Source of the DNA: Phalacrocorax aristotelis
Taxonomy: Eukaryota; Chordata; Aves; Suliformes; Phalacrocoracidae
Reading direction: 5' to 3'
Assembly (NCBI RefSeq): GCF_949628215.1
Contig: NC_134280.1
Span: 7,761,795-7,825,794, forward strand
DNA length: 64,000 nt
This document shows positions 12,778 through 26,725 of the stretch, piece after piece; the stretch's first letter is position 1, and every line of letters starts with the position of its first letter. The translations under genes were made by a program, and so were the position numbers. The notes beneath the pieces are model-generated. The model saw only the letters and a program-made list of their open reading frames with translations, did not search any database and was not told the origin of the DNA.

Positions 12778-15700
12778 TCTTCAAAGTCTTTGCTTCCCTA
12801 GAGATGAGGATAATGCTTATACAAAGAACACAGAGTGTATGTATGAATGGAACCTTTTTGCCTTTGAATTAACAAGGTTACACTTTATGCCTTCGTAACT
12901 TTTTAGTGGATGGCTTTCACAGTTTAAGGATTTTACAGCCTAAAGGTTAATTCTTCTCTCTTCTCTCAAGCTGTTTCTGAGACCCTGTCAATTTTACAGA
13001 AAATTACACCAGTGTAACTACCTAGAGTTTGTTTCATTGGTATAAATTTTGTAGGCAAGGCCTCAAGTAAGAACATTCTCTGGAAAGATATATTTTTCTT
13101 CATTCATACACACAAGCACGCAGGCATACACACACAAATCCAATCGATTATGCTTCGGGTTGTAATCTTACATTTTGAGAGCAAAACTTCAATTTCATTT
13201 ATCTCCTTGTCTGTACTTTTGAGTTGGAACCCTTCTAAAACTTGCTTCTCCAGCTGCTTGTCATTCTACTATATAACAAAAAATCATTTCCCCTAACATT
13301 GCCTAGGAAGTGGAGCCTACTACCAATGCAAAGGTTATTTCTTTTTCTCAGCTAGATAGGAAATGTAGTCTTTTATCAAGATAAGGGAAGGGTCACAGCT
13401 GATCTTCTAGTGAAAGTGCAGAGCCTTCTCTCCACAATATATTTTTTTTCCTCTAGAGGTCCTTCAGTAGAGATCCACAGTTTTGATTTTTGATTTAAAT
13501 TACAACTTTACAATAGAAAAGGAGTAGTTTATAGGCAAGTATGCAAGGTCATAAATTGAGCCATTCTCACTACTGAAAAGGTATAATCTTCCTCCAAATA
13601 AGGTTGCATATAGCAGTATATCCAAGGAAACTAGAGTAGTAGACATGTGCCAACAGCATCAAATAGCGTTCTTTGCCTGAGTAGGGCCCATAGTGACATG
13701 CATGCAAAAGAACTCTTCCTTCTTTAAAAAGCAATCCTGAATAAAAACTCTTCTCATTCAAGATAGAGGCCTTAAGGAACATCCTGCATGTTAACAAACA
13801 TCTTCAGATAATGCCTAGTTTGATGCTCATTTCCTAGTTATTCACAGACTCTCTTAAATGGAGCTCTTTCACTTCTGTGGCTTAGCCTAAGGAAATCCTG
13901 CAAAAACAATGTGTGACTGAAATACACACAGGTTTCCCAAATGGTAGCAAGACCCATTGATGCTGCTTGAGATAGCACCAAGACAGCAAGTTATAATACA
14001 AGCTAAACAAGAAAATGTCTTGTTTGTATAGGATTGGTTTGGGTTCAAGCTTTTTTCCTTTCAATTTGTAGTATATTACGTAAAGTGGCCTTCAGTGAAG
14101 AAGATATTTAGCTGCCAAACTACATTACCTTTCCTTAAGTGTGTCAGTAGACAGAATTTCAAACCCACCTACGCAATTGCTTACTCCCCACGTAAGCATT
14201 CCCGTTTACTCTTCTTAGTAAAGTAACCTGGAATCCCCTTGAAGATGCTGAAGGTCTGGTAATAGAAAGAGAAGCCTTAGATACTCTATTTCTAAAATCA
14301 AATACCACGGCAATCACACGGTTTCTTTAATTAAGGTTGATTTATTGCTGTAAAAATGCCTGGTTTGATGCTCCTGGAATCTGTACAACCTGTACATCTT
14401 TACAGAAAAACTGCAGCACTGAGGACATTACAAATTTCCTGGAAGTACCTCTGTAAACAAGGGAAAATCCTCAGGACCCCTAGATTATCCAGCTTTCCTG
14501 CTGAGGTTATCAACAGGGTGTTAACTGATACCAGTATATGGAAATCTTTCCATTGTACAATAGATTTAGACCATTAATTTATTTCAAGACAGTTAACTCC
14601 TGACAGATGGCTTTCAACTATTTCCAAGACAGATTACTTTCAGATCTCAAAGAGATCTTTATTCCATTGCAAAATTCCTGAGCCAAACAATCTTCCTCCT
14701 CCTTCTTTATGGCATTATGTAGTGTCCTCTCCAATCACAGTCTAGTTAAAGCTGTTGTAGTACTTTTTCTAGTCAGAGCATCCCTAGTAAGTTTTTATGC
14801 TATTGCTTTTCTTGTTTTCTTATTGCCCTTACTGCACACTTTCCTTGACAAGGAGGGCACACAATATTTTTCTATTCACAGCAGGTACTATGCATCACAC
14901 AGCACTACATACATGTTAGTGGATATACCTGATTATCTGTCTTCCCCAGAAGTTCATATTGATCAGCCAAGGAACTCCTAAAACACCTTAAAGCCTAGAT
15001 TACTTTTTCCAATTTATTTGTGAAAACACATTATTCCTCTGTGGCAATGCCTAAATCACATGGTTCTAGGAAAGTTGTGTTTTGACTGTAAGAAAGACAG
15101 GAAACAGAGCATGCCTAATGTGCACACAAAAGAGACAAAGTAATATAAAATATATTACATTTTCAACAAAATAATTAAAATGAAAGGATTTATGACACTA
15201 AATCTAGCCACAAAGAAATGAAAAAGAATCATCCATCCAATAACTGATTTCAGGGGTTTTATGTACAGGCAAATACAGTTATCAATTCAGATATGATAGA
15301 TCATTTAGAAGTAAAAGCAAAGTATAGCAATGATTATATGCATAAAATTGATCCTATTATAACATTTTTCACAAAAATAATTAATAATCAAGCTTTTGAG
15401 ACAGAACAGAATGGTTCAATGAAAGCACCGCTTTCCTGCAATCTTAAAAAAGAAAAGGCAGAACCAAGGTACGATGATTCTCTATAGCAAATCTTATAAT
15501 AACAAGTCATCCCAGTTACCATACCCTCACTCATCCTCTTGAACAGGAATTAAGAACATTAGACTAGAAATTTATTCAAACATTTGCTAAAATCAGTGGA
15601 GGCTCTGACTGGATTGATACGCTTTGGACCAGGACACTAATGCAGGGTTTCTTGCACACTGACTTTCTCCATTCTTTTCTACTGCCATCACAGCTACCTA

Positions 15701-16185
15701 AGTAATTCTCATTAATTTTTGCTTCAGGTGGTTGGGACTTTTCAGAAGGGTCACTACAGTGGGGCCTGTGTGGTTAACTGATGTGCTGATCAAGAGTGAT
15801 ATATTGCAAAGTGAAGTATGAGGCTGGAAAGCTAAAACAATGGGTTACTCAGAAAACAGTTGGAATACACCATGTTTGTTCTTTGCCTTTTTATACATAA
15901 AAATATCTTTGAATGTATTTGTTCAAATGTTAAAATGTATCTAACTATAAACTCAACTTCAAAATCTCACACCTCCAGTTATAAGCCAGTTTAATTTACA
16001 AAAAGCAACACTCATTTCCCCATCAGGCACTTATAAGCACATCTTTGGATGCTGTTGCTGTTGGTTTTTTATATAGTTGAGCTATTTAAGTAAAAAAAGT
16101 GGCATCTGTATGTAATTTCCATGCTTACTTGGCACCACTACCTCCTTTTCATGACAGTCTGTACTGTTTCCCTTTCTTCTTCTAG

Positions 16186-16308
16186 TCACTCCAGCTGCAG
16201 GACCCAGATGTCAAACTCAGGAATGTATTTTTTCCCCAGCAGTGGTATCTGATTCTGTTGTTGGCACCTCTGCTGGTCGCTGTTCTGAAGCTGCCTGTGT
16301 GCAGCTTC
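16186..16308 (+). other. Exon-like segment with strong splice signals, unassigned
   Basis: A long pyrimidine tract ending TTCTTCTTCTAG precedes 16186, and a consensus donor GTAAGT begins at 16309. The 123-nt interval (41 codons) is open in two frames. One has a hydrophobic stretch containing WYLILLLAPLLVAVLKL. The other is cysteine-containing (QTQECIFSPAVVSD within it) and stays open if joined to the second exon-like segment 504 bases downstream. An alternative acceptor sits at 16238-16239. No family is recognised and no start codon is seen. It may be an exon of a non-coding RNA, an unknown gene, or a coincidence. Confidence 0.35.
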
Positions 16309-16812
16309 GTAAGTTTAAACTGCAGACAGCGTTTTTTATTCATATGCTAAAACCTTTTCAGTTGCCTTAATTATGGGAACTGAATATTATATATTCATCA
16401 AATATACAAACATACACGTTCCATTATTTACTATATTGGTTTCATGACAACTGTCATGCTTCTGTAACCAGAAACTGGGAGGCAAGAAGAAAGCTTCCGA
16501 AAGTGCTAATGAGACTTCAAAAGTAGTTGCTTGCTTTTAATAACTGATCCAGACAAAGAGAAGGTAAATATAAAGCAATCAAAGGCTGAATGATGAGAGT
16601 AAAGAGTAAGGTAGAAAGGAAAAGGTGAAAAAAGAAATGTATTAAAAAGGAATGCACAGCAAAGAGATGAGGGGAGAATAAAATATGTTAGAACTGTCTA
16701 AAAACATTCTGCCACATGGCTTTTAAAAGTGAAGTTCTTTAAAAAAGAACCAAGGGAAAAATTTCTTTCCAATTAATACCCTTCTGTAATTTTCTCTTTT
16801 TATTTCCCCTAG

Positions 16813-16874
16813 CTTCATGTTTTCCTCCCAGGAACTTTTTGCTGCAGTGTCTGATTCTCCATCACATAGCCAAG
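16813..16874 (+). other. Second exon-like segment on the same strand, unassigned
   Basis: A strong pyrimidine tract and CCCCTAG acceptor end at 16812, and a donor GTATTT follows 16874. The 62-nt segment lies 504 bases after the exon-like segment at 16186-16308. With one of that segment's open frames, the join continues without a stop. The donor is weaker than the first one. The product is unknown and may be non-coding. Confidence 0.28.
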
Positions 16875-17816
16875 GTATTTGTCTCCGAGGGGCTTTGCTG
16901 GAGCTTACTCACATACAATGACTGGCCTGGAGTACTGGATGAGTCAGGCAGCTTGCATCCTCCCACAAGCACCGGATAGCACCTGTGTGCTTACTCTGCT
17001 GCAGTCTACGTGACAAATTAATTTTCCTGTCTACAGATCCCTTAAAGAAAGTGCATTCCCCTCCCCCTGCATTAATAAACATAATTTTGAGGCAGCTTCT
17101 ATTACATAAATATTTCCAGTTGCTTTACATTCATGCACATATAGTCACAAGAACAGCTTATGAAGACAAAAGAGTGGCATATTAAGAAACTGCTTAGTCA
17201 AGAAACTAACCAGTGTAGGCTAAAAGAGCTAACTCGCAGGTTAAGAAAAGGAAGGATAATGGCTGAACCCGTTAATGAGAGAAAGGAAGTGGTGAGTATC
17301 CCCAGCCAGGTAGACAGACAGACTGGAAAGGTCAGAGGTAAGAAAATATTAATACATAGCAGCATTTGTCTTATCTTGAGAATCCACCTGATTTCTATCT
17401 CAATATATCTGTTGGATATTGAACAGTGAAGTGATAAACTGCATGTAATTCATGTCTTACAAATTAAAGAACTACGGCCAAAAGTTTAGAGAGTCAAATA
17501 AAAACAAATAATTGGCTTGAAATCCAAGAATATAAAATGTTTACCAGGATTCAGCCATTTAATCAATTAATAGATTATCTGTATTTTGCTGTTCAATCTT
17601 GCAAGATGCAAACACCATGATTCCTATTCATCACTTACATAGGTTTATCTGCATCACAGGTATGGCATGGATTCTATATGAGGAACAAAAACATATACAG
17701 GATTCTACAGCATCTATATAGATAGATAGACCAAACAGTTTTTGCAGTATGAAGAAGATAAGTAGAGGACAGAGCGTACACTCAGGCTGACATAAAAACT
17801 AGGAGGCATCAGGTTC

Positions 17817-17905
17817 ATAGACTCATAGAATCATTAAGGTTGGAAAAGACCTCTAAGATCATCAAGTCCACCTGTCAACTCAACACTACCATGTCTCATA
17901 AACCA
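17817..17905 (-). mobile_element. CR1 LINE 3'-end fragment
   Basis: The + strand shows ATAGAATCATTAAGGTTGGA followed by an AAGACCTCTAAGATCATC-like block and AAGTCCA. This is the reverse complement of the typical CR1 3' terminus, including the ATTCTATG-type tail. It is a short, 5'-truncated relic. Confidence 0.85.
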
Positions 17906-18089
17906 TGTCATGAAGACCAACAAGACCAACACAAGTAGGTATTGCCTCATACTATATAGTATCTGTAGAACTAAATGATACTAAAAATTTATAGGGATAG
18001 AAAAAGTGATATCACAAAACTAATGCAAGAAAATCCAGCATGGACAAATAAATGCAAAGAGACTCAAGACGTTCCTGCTCTGAAAATCA

Positions 18090-18238
18090 CTGGAGGTTGG
18101 GAGAGCATTTTGGGAAAGTATCACTATATACCTACTCTCTCCTTGTACTCTTTCCTGTACTCTGATGCTGGTCAGTGCCAAGATGACGAGTCACTGATTC
18201 AGACAAACCTTTGGTCTGACCCAGAAGTCATTCTTACA
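18090..18238 (+). repeat. Ancient sauropsid interspersed-repeat-like fragment
   Basis: The stretch contains GGTTGGGAGA, TCACTATATACCTACTC, and near its end CAAACCTTTGGTCTGACCCA. From memory, these resemble a tail common to old repeats in reptile and bird genomes (typically ...CATTGGTCTGACCCAGTATGGC). I cannot name the family. It explains the otherwise long reading frame across it. Confidence 0.4.
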
Positions 18239-20238
18239 ACAGATACTTCCAAGTATCTGGAATCCAAAAAGTCTTCCAGCTTTTGGAATTTGAAAAGTCC
18301 TACAGAAATCACCAGGATGTCTGAATTCTTATACACTACAGGTCTGAACACCCAGCATTTTGTAGGAACAATCAAGATAAAAAGTAACTTACTAGAGAAC
18401 AGAAAGGTATTGAAAGTGTATTGTACAATATTGTAACTCTAGAAACGGAGAGCTTCATGAAACCAGAGAGGCTTTTTCTTTCTTTCTTTTTTGTTTTTAA
18501 AAAGCTAAAAAAAGTTAGCAATGTAGAGACTGGGTTTGTGAGTTCTGTGAGAGAGGATGAAGACATTTCATGAGAAAGCACAGAAAGCAGGAAGACAGCT
18601 CTGCTTCAGACTTGGCACTAGATGAAAAGCTAACGAAGCTGAGACTGATGGCAGAACCACGTTCCTGTAGTGGGACTGTGGCATGATTGCTGCCCTCCTG
18701 CTTTGGACAATAGGAATCAGGGTTTTTTTCCTTATCTCGATTTGTTTGGACTGTCCTGATTCAGCAACTGTGTCTCACTTTCAGCACCAATAAATTCAGC
18801 ACCTCTAAAAGAAATGTCCTGATATTCCCCCATCAATCACCACCCATTTCTAAAAATGTATTCTCAATGACTTAGGAACATGCAAAAGCCTCAATTACAG
18901 TACTTACCACAGCTGAGACTAACATGCAGCTACAGACTGTGGGAGCATGCAGTTTCCATAGCTAACAGCATAGGGGTGATGACAGCCAGACTATTGAACA
19001 AGAAGGGGAACCCAGTACGAAAGATCAGTATGAGAATATGAATTTTGGTCCTGCAGATGAAAACAAGAACAACGTTAAGAGCACTGGCAAGACCAGAGAT
19101 ACAGAGAGAGAAGACATTTTACCCCAGGAGAAAATGCACCACAGACTTCCGTCATGACAAGAACATTATACTTACCTCAAAAATATTTTACTTCAGCAGC
19201 ATGAAAATTTCTAGTTATTCTTACAGTACTTCCTACAAACAAATTTATGGAGATTAGGTGCTCTTTGGAGTTTGTGATCAAAGTTTAGAAACAATCAATT
19301 ACACTTGTAAGTGTGAAAACTGAAAATGGTAGCATACAAATGGAAAAAGGAAAGCATGTCTTTAACTAGCTAATTTGCATATAGAAGTCAAAACTGTAAC
19401 ACCTTACCACAGGTAAGATTAGAGATCGCATACAGAGACAATGCACTTAGACATGCTGAGGACATTATCACATTCTTCCATTTACTACCTTTTTTTAATA
19501 CAGCGAGATCTTACACAAGTGGGAGAAAGCAAAACAAGCTTGCCTATATCTAAGTGAGCAAGCAAACCTGTCTGTGAACTTGGCCTCCAGCACCTCTGCC
19601 CCTAGAAAGTGGAATTTGTTTCGTTCTACATAATGGAACATTCCCTTGCTAACACTGGGTGGGTTTTTCCAGTACCTAATGAAAAATTTGACTCTTAGAG
19701 ACTTTGTGTTCATCACATCCACTGGAGGTACACAGTTCAAAGTCATATTTATAAACTTGAATCAAAACTTCCAAGGGATGGGAACGGTTCCCAAAGCTAA
19801 GTAGGTCTTCTGTGACATTACAGAACAAGCCTCTGCCTTTTGAAGGATAGATGCGAACATTTGGAATTGATTCCAGACACATAAGATCTGGTAGAAATAA
19901 AATCAAGATGGGTTGTTACATAGACACCACGGTCTGCACTTCAGAGGAGACTGTTACATATTGACTGAGAGTCTTAAAGAGTTAAGAAGTGCAAAACAGA
20001 CTGTGGAGTTTGTAAAACGTTCCACCTGCCAGCTACCAAGATACGGCTAGAAAATAACCTAGTATGAGGAACTGCCACTGCAAGAACCTTTGATACTGAC
20101 CCTCAAGGTAACAGAAGGATTGAACTGCACAATCAGGTGCAAACAGTGATACTGGGCTGCAGCAAAGGGAAGAAATTTCTGTGAAATGGATTATAATGTG
20201 GAAATAAATTCAGAGAGAAGAGTGAGTTTACCCTTTAA

Positions 20239-20262
20239 AATAATGGTATTATTACCATTATT
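20239..20262. repeat. Stem-loop, 10-bp arms and 4-nt loop
   Basis: AATAATGGTA and TACCATTATT are perfect reverse complements around TTAT. The sequence is AT-rich and has no flanking element that explains it. Confidence 0.7.
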
Positions 20263-22199
20263 ATAATCTCAAACTTGATTTTGACAATAAAAGCATTCAA
20301 CTAAAGTCAGAGATGGCTCCCTAGCCTCTTTTATTCTTTGGATACTAGAAAACAAATACTGTAAAACTCCTTTTCTCTGATATAAAAGAGAAGACAATCT
20401 GTGGCTCCTTGATTATATGAGCAGCTGCTTTATTTGGAAGGTCTACTGCGAAGGCAAGAGCTGTGGAGTATATAGATTCAAGTAAATACAGTGGAAAACA
20501 GGCTAAATTTTAAGTGTCTTACATGAGATGGTGGAAGAAGCCACAATATTTCAGGATCAGACTATGAATGCATCCTTTCAAAATTCCATAAAGGTATTTT
20601 TTAGAATTGGAACTGTCATGGGATCATCCTAGTAACAGCAGTTTGGCATGGGAAACTCTGAGTGGGTAGAGGAAAATGGAGAAGACAGAAAATGAAGTAT
20701 TTTAGCACAAAGCTACAATTTAAAAAAAGGAAACAACCGGAACTGCTTAAAAGGGAAACATCATTATCACAGCAACCAGAATAAGGACAAAAAAACCCCC
20801 AGTATTGCTGGTTTTTATTTTACTTTTTTTATTATGCTCTTGGAAAAGATTACCCAAGCACTTTTTCTGCTGACATTCAAGCAAGATATAATTAGACATA
20901 GTCAAGTAAATTTGATATATGAAAATACAATGAGATTTTCTTCCTCTTTCAGCAACTTCTTCCAGCAAATTGAATATCCACATTCAGGAAGGAATACTGC
21001 ATATTGCTAATACACACAGATTTCAGGTCTGAGTGTCTATTTTAGTCACTAATTTAAAACTGTGAAGAGGTTTACATTACTCCAAAACTGGACTTGTAAT
21101 GCCATGTAATTTATAACACATTACTTGATTTTTTGCAGTAGATAGTAAAAGGCATAATTTTAAATAAAAGCAGAACTAATAAGCTATAATTTGTTTTACT
21201 TTCAAATTTGTCAGAATACTAGCATTCCACAGAATAGAAATACAAAATTATCATGTAAGTAAACATCAGGTGGTCAGTGTCCAGCAAATGAAGTAATATT
21301 CTTTATCATCAGTATTCAGAATTGAAGTTTTCTTGCAACTTCTGTGTGACAATGGCCTTTTGCCAGTGTTAGAGAAACAGTTCTTGTTTCACAATATCAT
21401 GAGGACACTACGACTTAGTGATGAGCTGCCCTTGCCAAAATATACAACTGATAGTGAATTAAGAAAAACGAGCGCTTCTTAGCTTGAGAAAATCTTAGTG
21501 AACATGACCCAGTTTATAGTTTTATCTAAATTAGCAGCTCAACTATAACAACTTAAAAACATTATGGAAACCACAAAATGATTTCTGTTCACTAAGATTT
21601 TGTCTATAGTCTGTTCTCTATTGAGACTAAGTCAGGATTTCTAGACTTTTTTTGGCAATGAAAACAATGTCTGTAGGGCAGATGTCTGGTGGAAATAGAG
21701 ACAAAAGCAATGTGATAGAAGTAATCACGCCAGATGTCCAGAGCAAGCAACTATTCAAAAGAAAATTAATTGATAGAGGAGATCCAGATCTTAAGGTGCT
21801 GGTTACCCTTAACTACATACATCCTAGCACTACTGACAGAGGTGAGACTAGTATGAATTTTAAAAGTAAAAACTACTAGAAAGTCTGTAGCTTTCCTCTC
21901 ATAAAAAGTATTTTACAGCAATCACTCAAAAGGTTGCTATTACTCAGTGGCAGCTGACCAAAAACCATTTCTGCACAGAAGTATTCCGATTTTTCCTCAA
22001 AAGGTTAAACTTTTCCACACAAGGAAAAAATAATCTTATGCTCAAAAACCAATGTTATATAAGACAGTGTAGAAAAAGAAATTAATCATGTTTAGAACTG
22101 TCAATTGGTTTATTTAATAGTTTAGCTTCTTTATAAGAGCAAATGGAAATGCAGGAAATTCTATTTAACCAGAAGAAAATTTTTTTTTTTTTATGTGAA

Positions 22200-22372
22200 G
22201 GTGATTAAAAAATGGAGCAGGCTGCACAGGGAAGTTGTGGAGGCTCCATCCTTGGAGATATTCAAAACCCAGCTGGATATAGCCCTGGGTACCCTGCTCT
22301 TGTTGACCCTGTTTGGAGCAGGGACTTTGGACTGGACAGTCTCCAGCGTCAACCATTCTGTGAATGTGGAAA
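22200..22372 (+). mobile_element. CR1 LINE 3'-region fragment
   Basis: The stretch carries the characteristic CR1 blocks GGCTGCACAGGGAAGTTGTG, GAGGCTCCATCCTTGGAGAT, TTCAAAACCCAGCTGGA and, near the end, CATTCTGTGA. It is diverged (CTGGACAGTCTCCAG replaces the usual CTGGATGATCTCCAG). A poly-T run at ~22180-22192 precedes it. The short frames overlapping it derive from the repeat. Confidence 0.88.
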
Positions 22373-25300
22373 ATACCAGTGCTCAGGAGTTTTAATTTCC
22401 ATTTATTATCAGTTCTTTTTCAACAGCACCAAATGTCCACGTGTCATCTCTGTGTCTTGTTTGAAATGATGGTAGTTTGGATTTCCAAAGTTTTCTGTTT
22501 ACTAGTTAAGAAGCCATTCTGTAATTTTGATCTTACTACCCTCTAATATAATTTAGTTATACTCTCACTACCCTACCTTCTTTCTTCCTTTCCCTCCTTA
22601 AGTTTCCAGAGCACAGAAGTATTCCAATTTACAATATCTTTAATCTGGAATGATCCCTTCCCTCCCAAATTGCTAAAACAGTTTTTTTTTTCACCAATCT
22701 TTTTGTAAAACTTTACGGCACATTTTAGTGTAAGCATTTCTCTATCTTCTCCTTTAAAGATTGCAGCTGCTTACAGAAGTGTATGTTTCACTGTTTAGAA
22801 TCACAGATGATGACTTTAGTACATTTTGTACCTTTAATAAAACTGCTGTTTTTAAGGAACTGGTAATTCCTGCATCACCTGATCCAGAAGAATCCAGTTT
22901 GTTCAGAAGAAATTATTTTTTAAACATGCACACAAAAATCTTAGCTCTTCCATCCTCCTGCTGATATTAGAAGTACTGAGCTACATGAGGAATTGTCCTT
23001 TCAAATTATCTACTTGCATATTTATATACTAAACCTCTTTTGCAGGTACAGGTATGATTAGAACACAGAAATTTCTGGGTTTGCATATGCAAGTATGCTG
23101 CATGCAAATGCTAGCATTCGCAAACGACTACAAGTGCTGCTTTGAATATTAGTTTAGGTATTTAGTTCTTTGTTATGACATATATTGGCAAATCAGACCA
23201 ACATTTGTTATTCCATCAATTTAATAATAAAAAATGTATAGTATTAGTAATGTGAGATATAATTTCTTGTAAGTAGATTTTCAGTGGGATCTTTGCAGTA
23301 ACAAGTGACCAATGCTAATCGTAAGTCCTGTTCTCTGCTTCACAGCAGAATTGTATTCCATTTTGGTAGGATGCTTCACAGGCAAAAAGAGAAGCTTTAT
23401 AAATATCTACATTCATCATTACTAAAAATAAAATGTCTACACTAACAAAGGCATTTAATAGTCAACACTTGTTTGAGAATCATATTGTGACAGGAAGCAC
23501 TTCAGTAGGACTCCAACCATGTCTTCTTCTGAAACTTAATAAGATATCTTCCTTTGAAAGTATTTCAGACAAATTTGTAATGGAAGAAGAAGCCTTGATA
23601 ATACCAAACAACAAATTTTCCACAAAGTTCAAGTAGCTGAGTTTTTTAAAAAAATAGAGCAGGTACCTTCCATATGATATGAGAGTCACTGAATTTTTTG
23701 GGTGATATTGTAAATGAAATCAAAGCATGTTTAGTTTCATTTTGGTTTGTTAGAACTACAAACAAAGAAGGAAGAAAGAGCAATTTGCAAGAAGATGGAA
23801 AACAAGGCAATATAAATAGAAAAAAATAGTTACACTTAACGAGATTTGTTTTCATTGGAACTGCTGCTGGGTTTCACTTTCAAACTACAGAGTTATCTAC
23901 TTTCATTTGATTAGAGACAATGCTATGCAATCTGTCTGAGTTGCTTTGATTCTCTCACCAAATAAAAGAACAAGTGTGTCACACTTAAAAAGAGAAAACA
24001 TTAAATTTAAGGGAATGAAAGAACAAAGAAAGAACCTAGTTACTTTAAACACAAACATGAAAACAATTACATTAAAGATAGTAAATCACAGTCTGGCAAG
24101 GATGCTGGTAGAGAAATTCTGTCCTGACACAAACCCACAAGGAATTATTAAAATTCACAGGATTACTTTGGAAGAGCATAGGTGTGGTTTTGTTTATACT
24201 AAACTCTTTATCTCAATAGATTAGGTTTTTTCTTTTTAGTAGTTGCTTCTAAACTTTCCTTTTATTGTTGTTTTCCATCATCATCCTTCAGTCTCCCAGT
24301 GACTAATGACTTTTCCATCTCTCCCTGTGCTGCAGCAGCACTTGCCACCTTTTTTCCTTCAAACTGTTTAACATAATTAAGTAATTTAAACCATCAAAGC
24401 AATTATTCCCAAAAGGAATACAGTTTGACAATTGCTGCTTCTACTTCATGTCTCTTTGTCCTGCATTCTCAAAAACTTACAGATTTCTCCAGTTTAACAC
24501 TGGTATAATAAGATTTTGCCTCTTCCTAGAAGCCTTGTCTTGCTTGCACTTCTGTACTCTCAGATCACCGTAGCTACAGCGCTACTACTAACTATGGATG
24601 TGCTTGTATCATCCTTATGTTGCATCACGTTATTACATCCTTAAACGTGCATGCCTTCACCATCTAATTATTACCCATGTCTTAGAAAAACTTTCACCTC
24701 CAATTCAGAAGTCATACATGTTATGTATTATAAAAGAACAACTGTATTTATACTACAGGTACATTGCTTTAAATGTCTTAGTACGCAATGACAAAACCTA
24801 AAGTAATCCTAGATAGTTAGCCAGAATGCAAAGCCTCTACAGGCAGCATGTTCGCACCACACTTCATGATCCAGCACAACTGCTCATTCAGCCTAAATGA
24901 CAGAGTCAATTCTCTCTCTGAAAAGATTGCCAGGGTACACCATTATTCTTATAAACATATCTTAGATATGTTCAGAAATGAAATTTAAGAACTTACTAAG
25001 GCCTTCAGAACAGTGTTCAAAATACCAAATATTAATTACAGTTGGTGTTTTCCCTGTGTGAAGACAACAAAATGTGACTTAAAACTAGATCAAGTTATCA
25101 AAGGTTCAGCCTTGGAGGATAAATGTTCAGCTGTAGACTACAGAAGCAGAGTCTTCAAGAACAGTCTCTAGCAAACACTGTCACTACAACTTTGCAACAT
25201 ATCTAATGGAACCTGATGGCAGTTCCATGCAAGCTGCATCTAGGGATCTCTATCTCAAAGCATACCACTTCTAACTTGGATTGCATGGCATGCTATCGAC

Positions 25301-26619
25301 TCTGCACTTTTTGCGTATCTGAGTTCCCTCCCAGAAAGCACAGGAATCACTTTGTGAATCAGGAGGGAGGGTAACTAGGGAAAAAAGGTTATATTCACAA
25401 ATATGTTTCTAGTAGCAATGATGCTGCAACTATAATACTCTGTGCACATAAATAATTTCAGCTGTATAGAGTTAGTTAATATTTTTACTAGACAAAACAA
25501 TGTATTCAGTAGTTGCTTTACTTCAGGCCTAAATAATAGGCTACACCCCAGAAAGTCCAGCTGTTATTTTACTTAAGTCATTGGTCTAGTAAAAGATATT
25601 GCTTCTTCATACAAGCCTTGACTGACTTAGTGTTCTTTTATTTGCTGTTTCCAATTGTTGTAAATTAACAGAGTTCCCATTTTGGGTGTGTGGTTACTTT
25701 GAATGCACTGAAAGATAGGTTGTTGACTTCATATTTTATTTCACTTTTGAATACACTATTCTTTACTGCGCCTTTTGCTTTTTTTAATACTTCTAATACT
25801 TGAATACTTCAAGCTCTGCTTTGCTAACAAAGTAAGCTACTGTCAGTGGTAAGATGCTAATTCAAGTATATGTTTTAACAGGATTCCCAGGCCCTAATAA
25901 CCATTACTTCCTGCATTCATAATAAAAACAGTGTGAGATGGCTATGTTCTCACATATCAAACAGAACCTCAGGACAGCCCAGTTAAATGATTTGCCAACA
26001 TACAATATGATATAGCACTAGCAATTTTCTAAGTCTCTCTCAATTATGCACATAGCTGTTCAGGACATAGCAGGTTAAATGCTGACCAGCACTACTGAAG
26101 TGTTCAATTTAATTCACTTGTTCCATGTTTTGACATAACTTTGGTAAGCTTAAAATACGAGGCTGAATGATACAAAGTATTTTTTTAAACAGTTTGCCAA
26201 ACCTTAATGTGTTTCTTTACAACAACATATGGTATAGTCATTATTTAAAGGCAGGTCCTCGGCAGTACACATCTTTCACTATAGGGATTGAAACTGGGGA
26301 CCCATCAGCTCACATCTATTAAACTCTCAATACAATTTCAAACATTTGCTGAACTGATGACACTTTCAAATATGGTAGGATTTTTATAACGTAGGTGAAC
26401 AACAGGAACATGACTTCAGTTTAACCAAAATCGTCTTAAATTTTGGTCAGAGCAAAGAAAAAAGGGAATAAACAGCTGCAGTACTGAATCACATTAAACA
26501 CAATGACAGGGCTGTGTAATACAGGCTCCATGTTATAAAGCTTTCTTTTTTCCTTTAAACTAAGGAATGTGCAAGTGGTAATCACTCTAGCTCAACAGAA
26601 AAGCACTTTACACCCCAAA

Positions 26620-26725
26620 ATGTGGAGGTGATCCCTTTTATTGGGGTAACTAAAATATAAAGAAGTAGTCTTTGAGAAATTTCATTTTAATTTGTTTTAT
26701 CAGAGCTTGTGAGTAGTAAAAAAGA
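26620..26725 (+). repeat. Possible ancient amniote repeat
   Basis: GTGATCCCTTTTATTGGGGT, then TAACTAAAATAT, AAGTAGTCTTTGAGAAATTT and, further on, TTTATCAGAGC resemble an old, dispersed amniote repeat with a CTTTTATTRGACCAACTAAAA / GCTTTCGAGAAAC pattern. This is recalled, not searched. Confidence 0.3.

Larger units (their letters stand above)
2886..16185. other. Intergenic, AT-rich, no supported gene
   Basis: Reading frames here are short, begin at arbitrary positions and lack protein-like composition. I recognise no gene. The contents are listed separately: two copies of an unnamed dispersed repeat (~4.05-4.27 and ~9.43-9.64 kb), a palindrome cluster at 6.84-6.91 kb, a CCCT run at 9.08 kb, a palindrome at 11.21 kb and a hairpin at 12.75 kb. 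The rest is unique-looking sequence that may include conserved non-coding elements, which a single sequence cannot show. Confidence 0.6.

Noticed and set aside
17975..18436. 153-codon + strand frame as a possible gene
   Set aside because: It overlaps sequence resembling an ancient interspersed repeat and directly follows a CR1 tail. It has no recognisable domain, and I give it no independent support.
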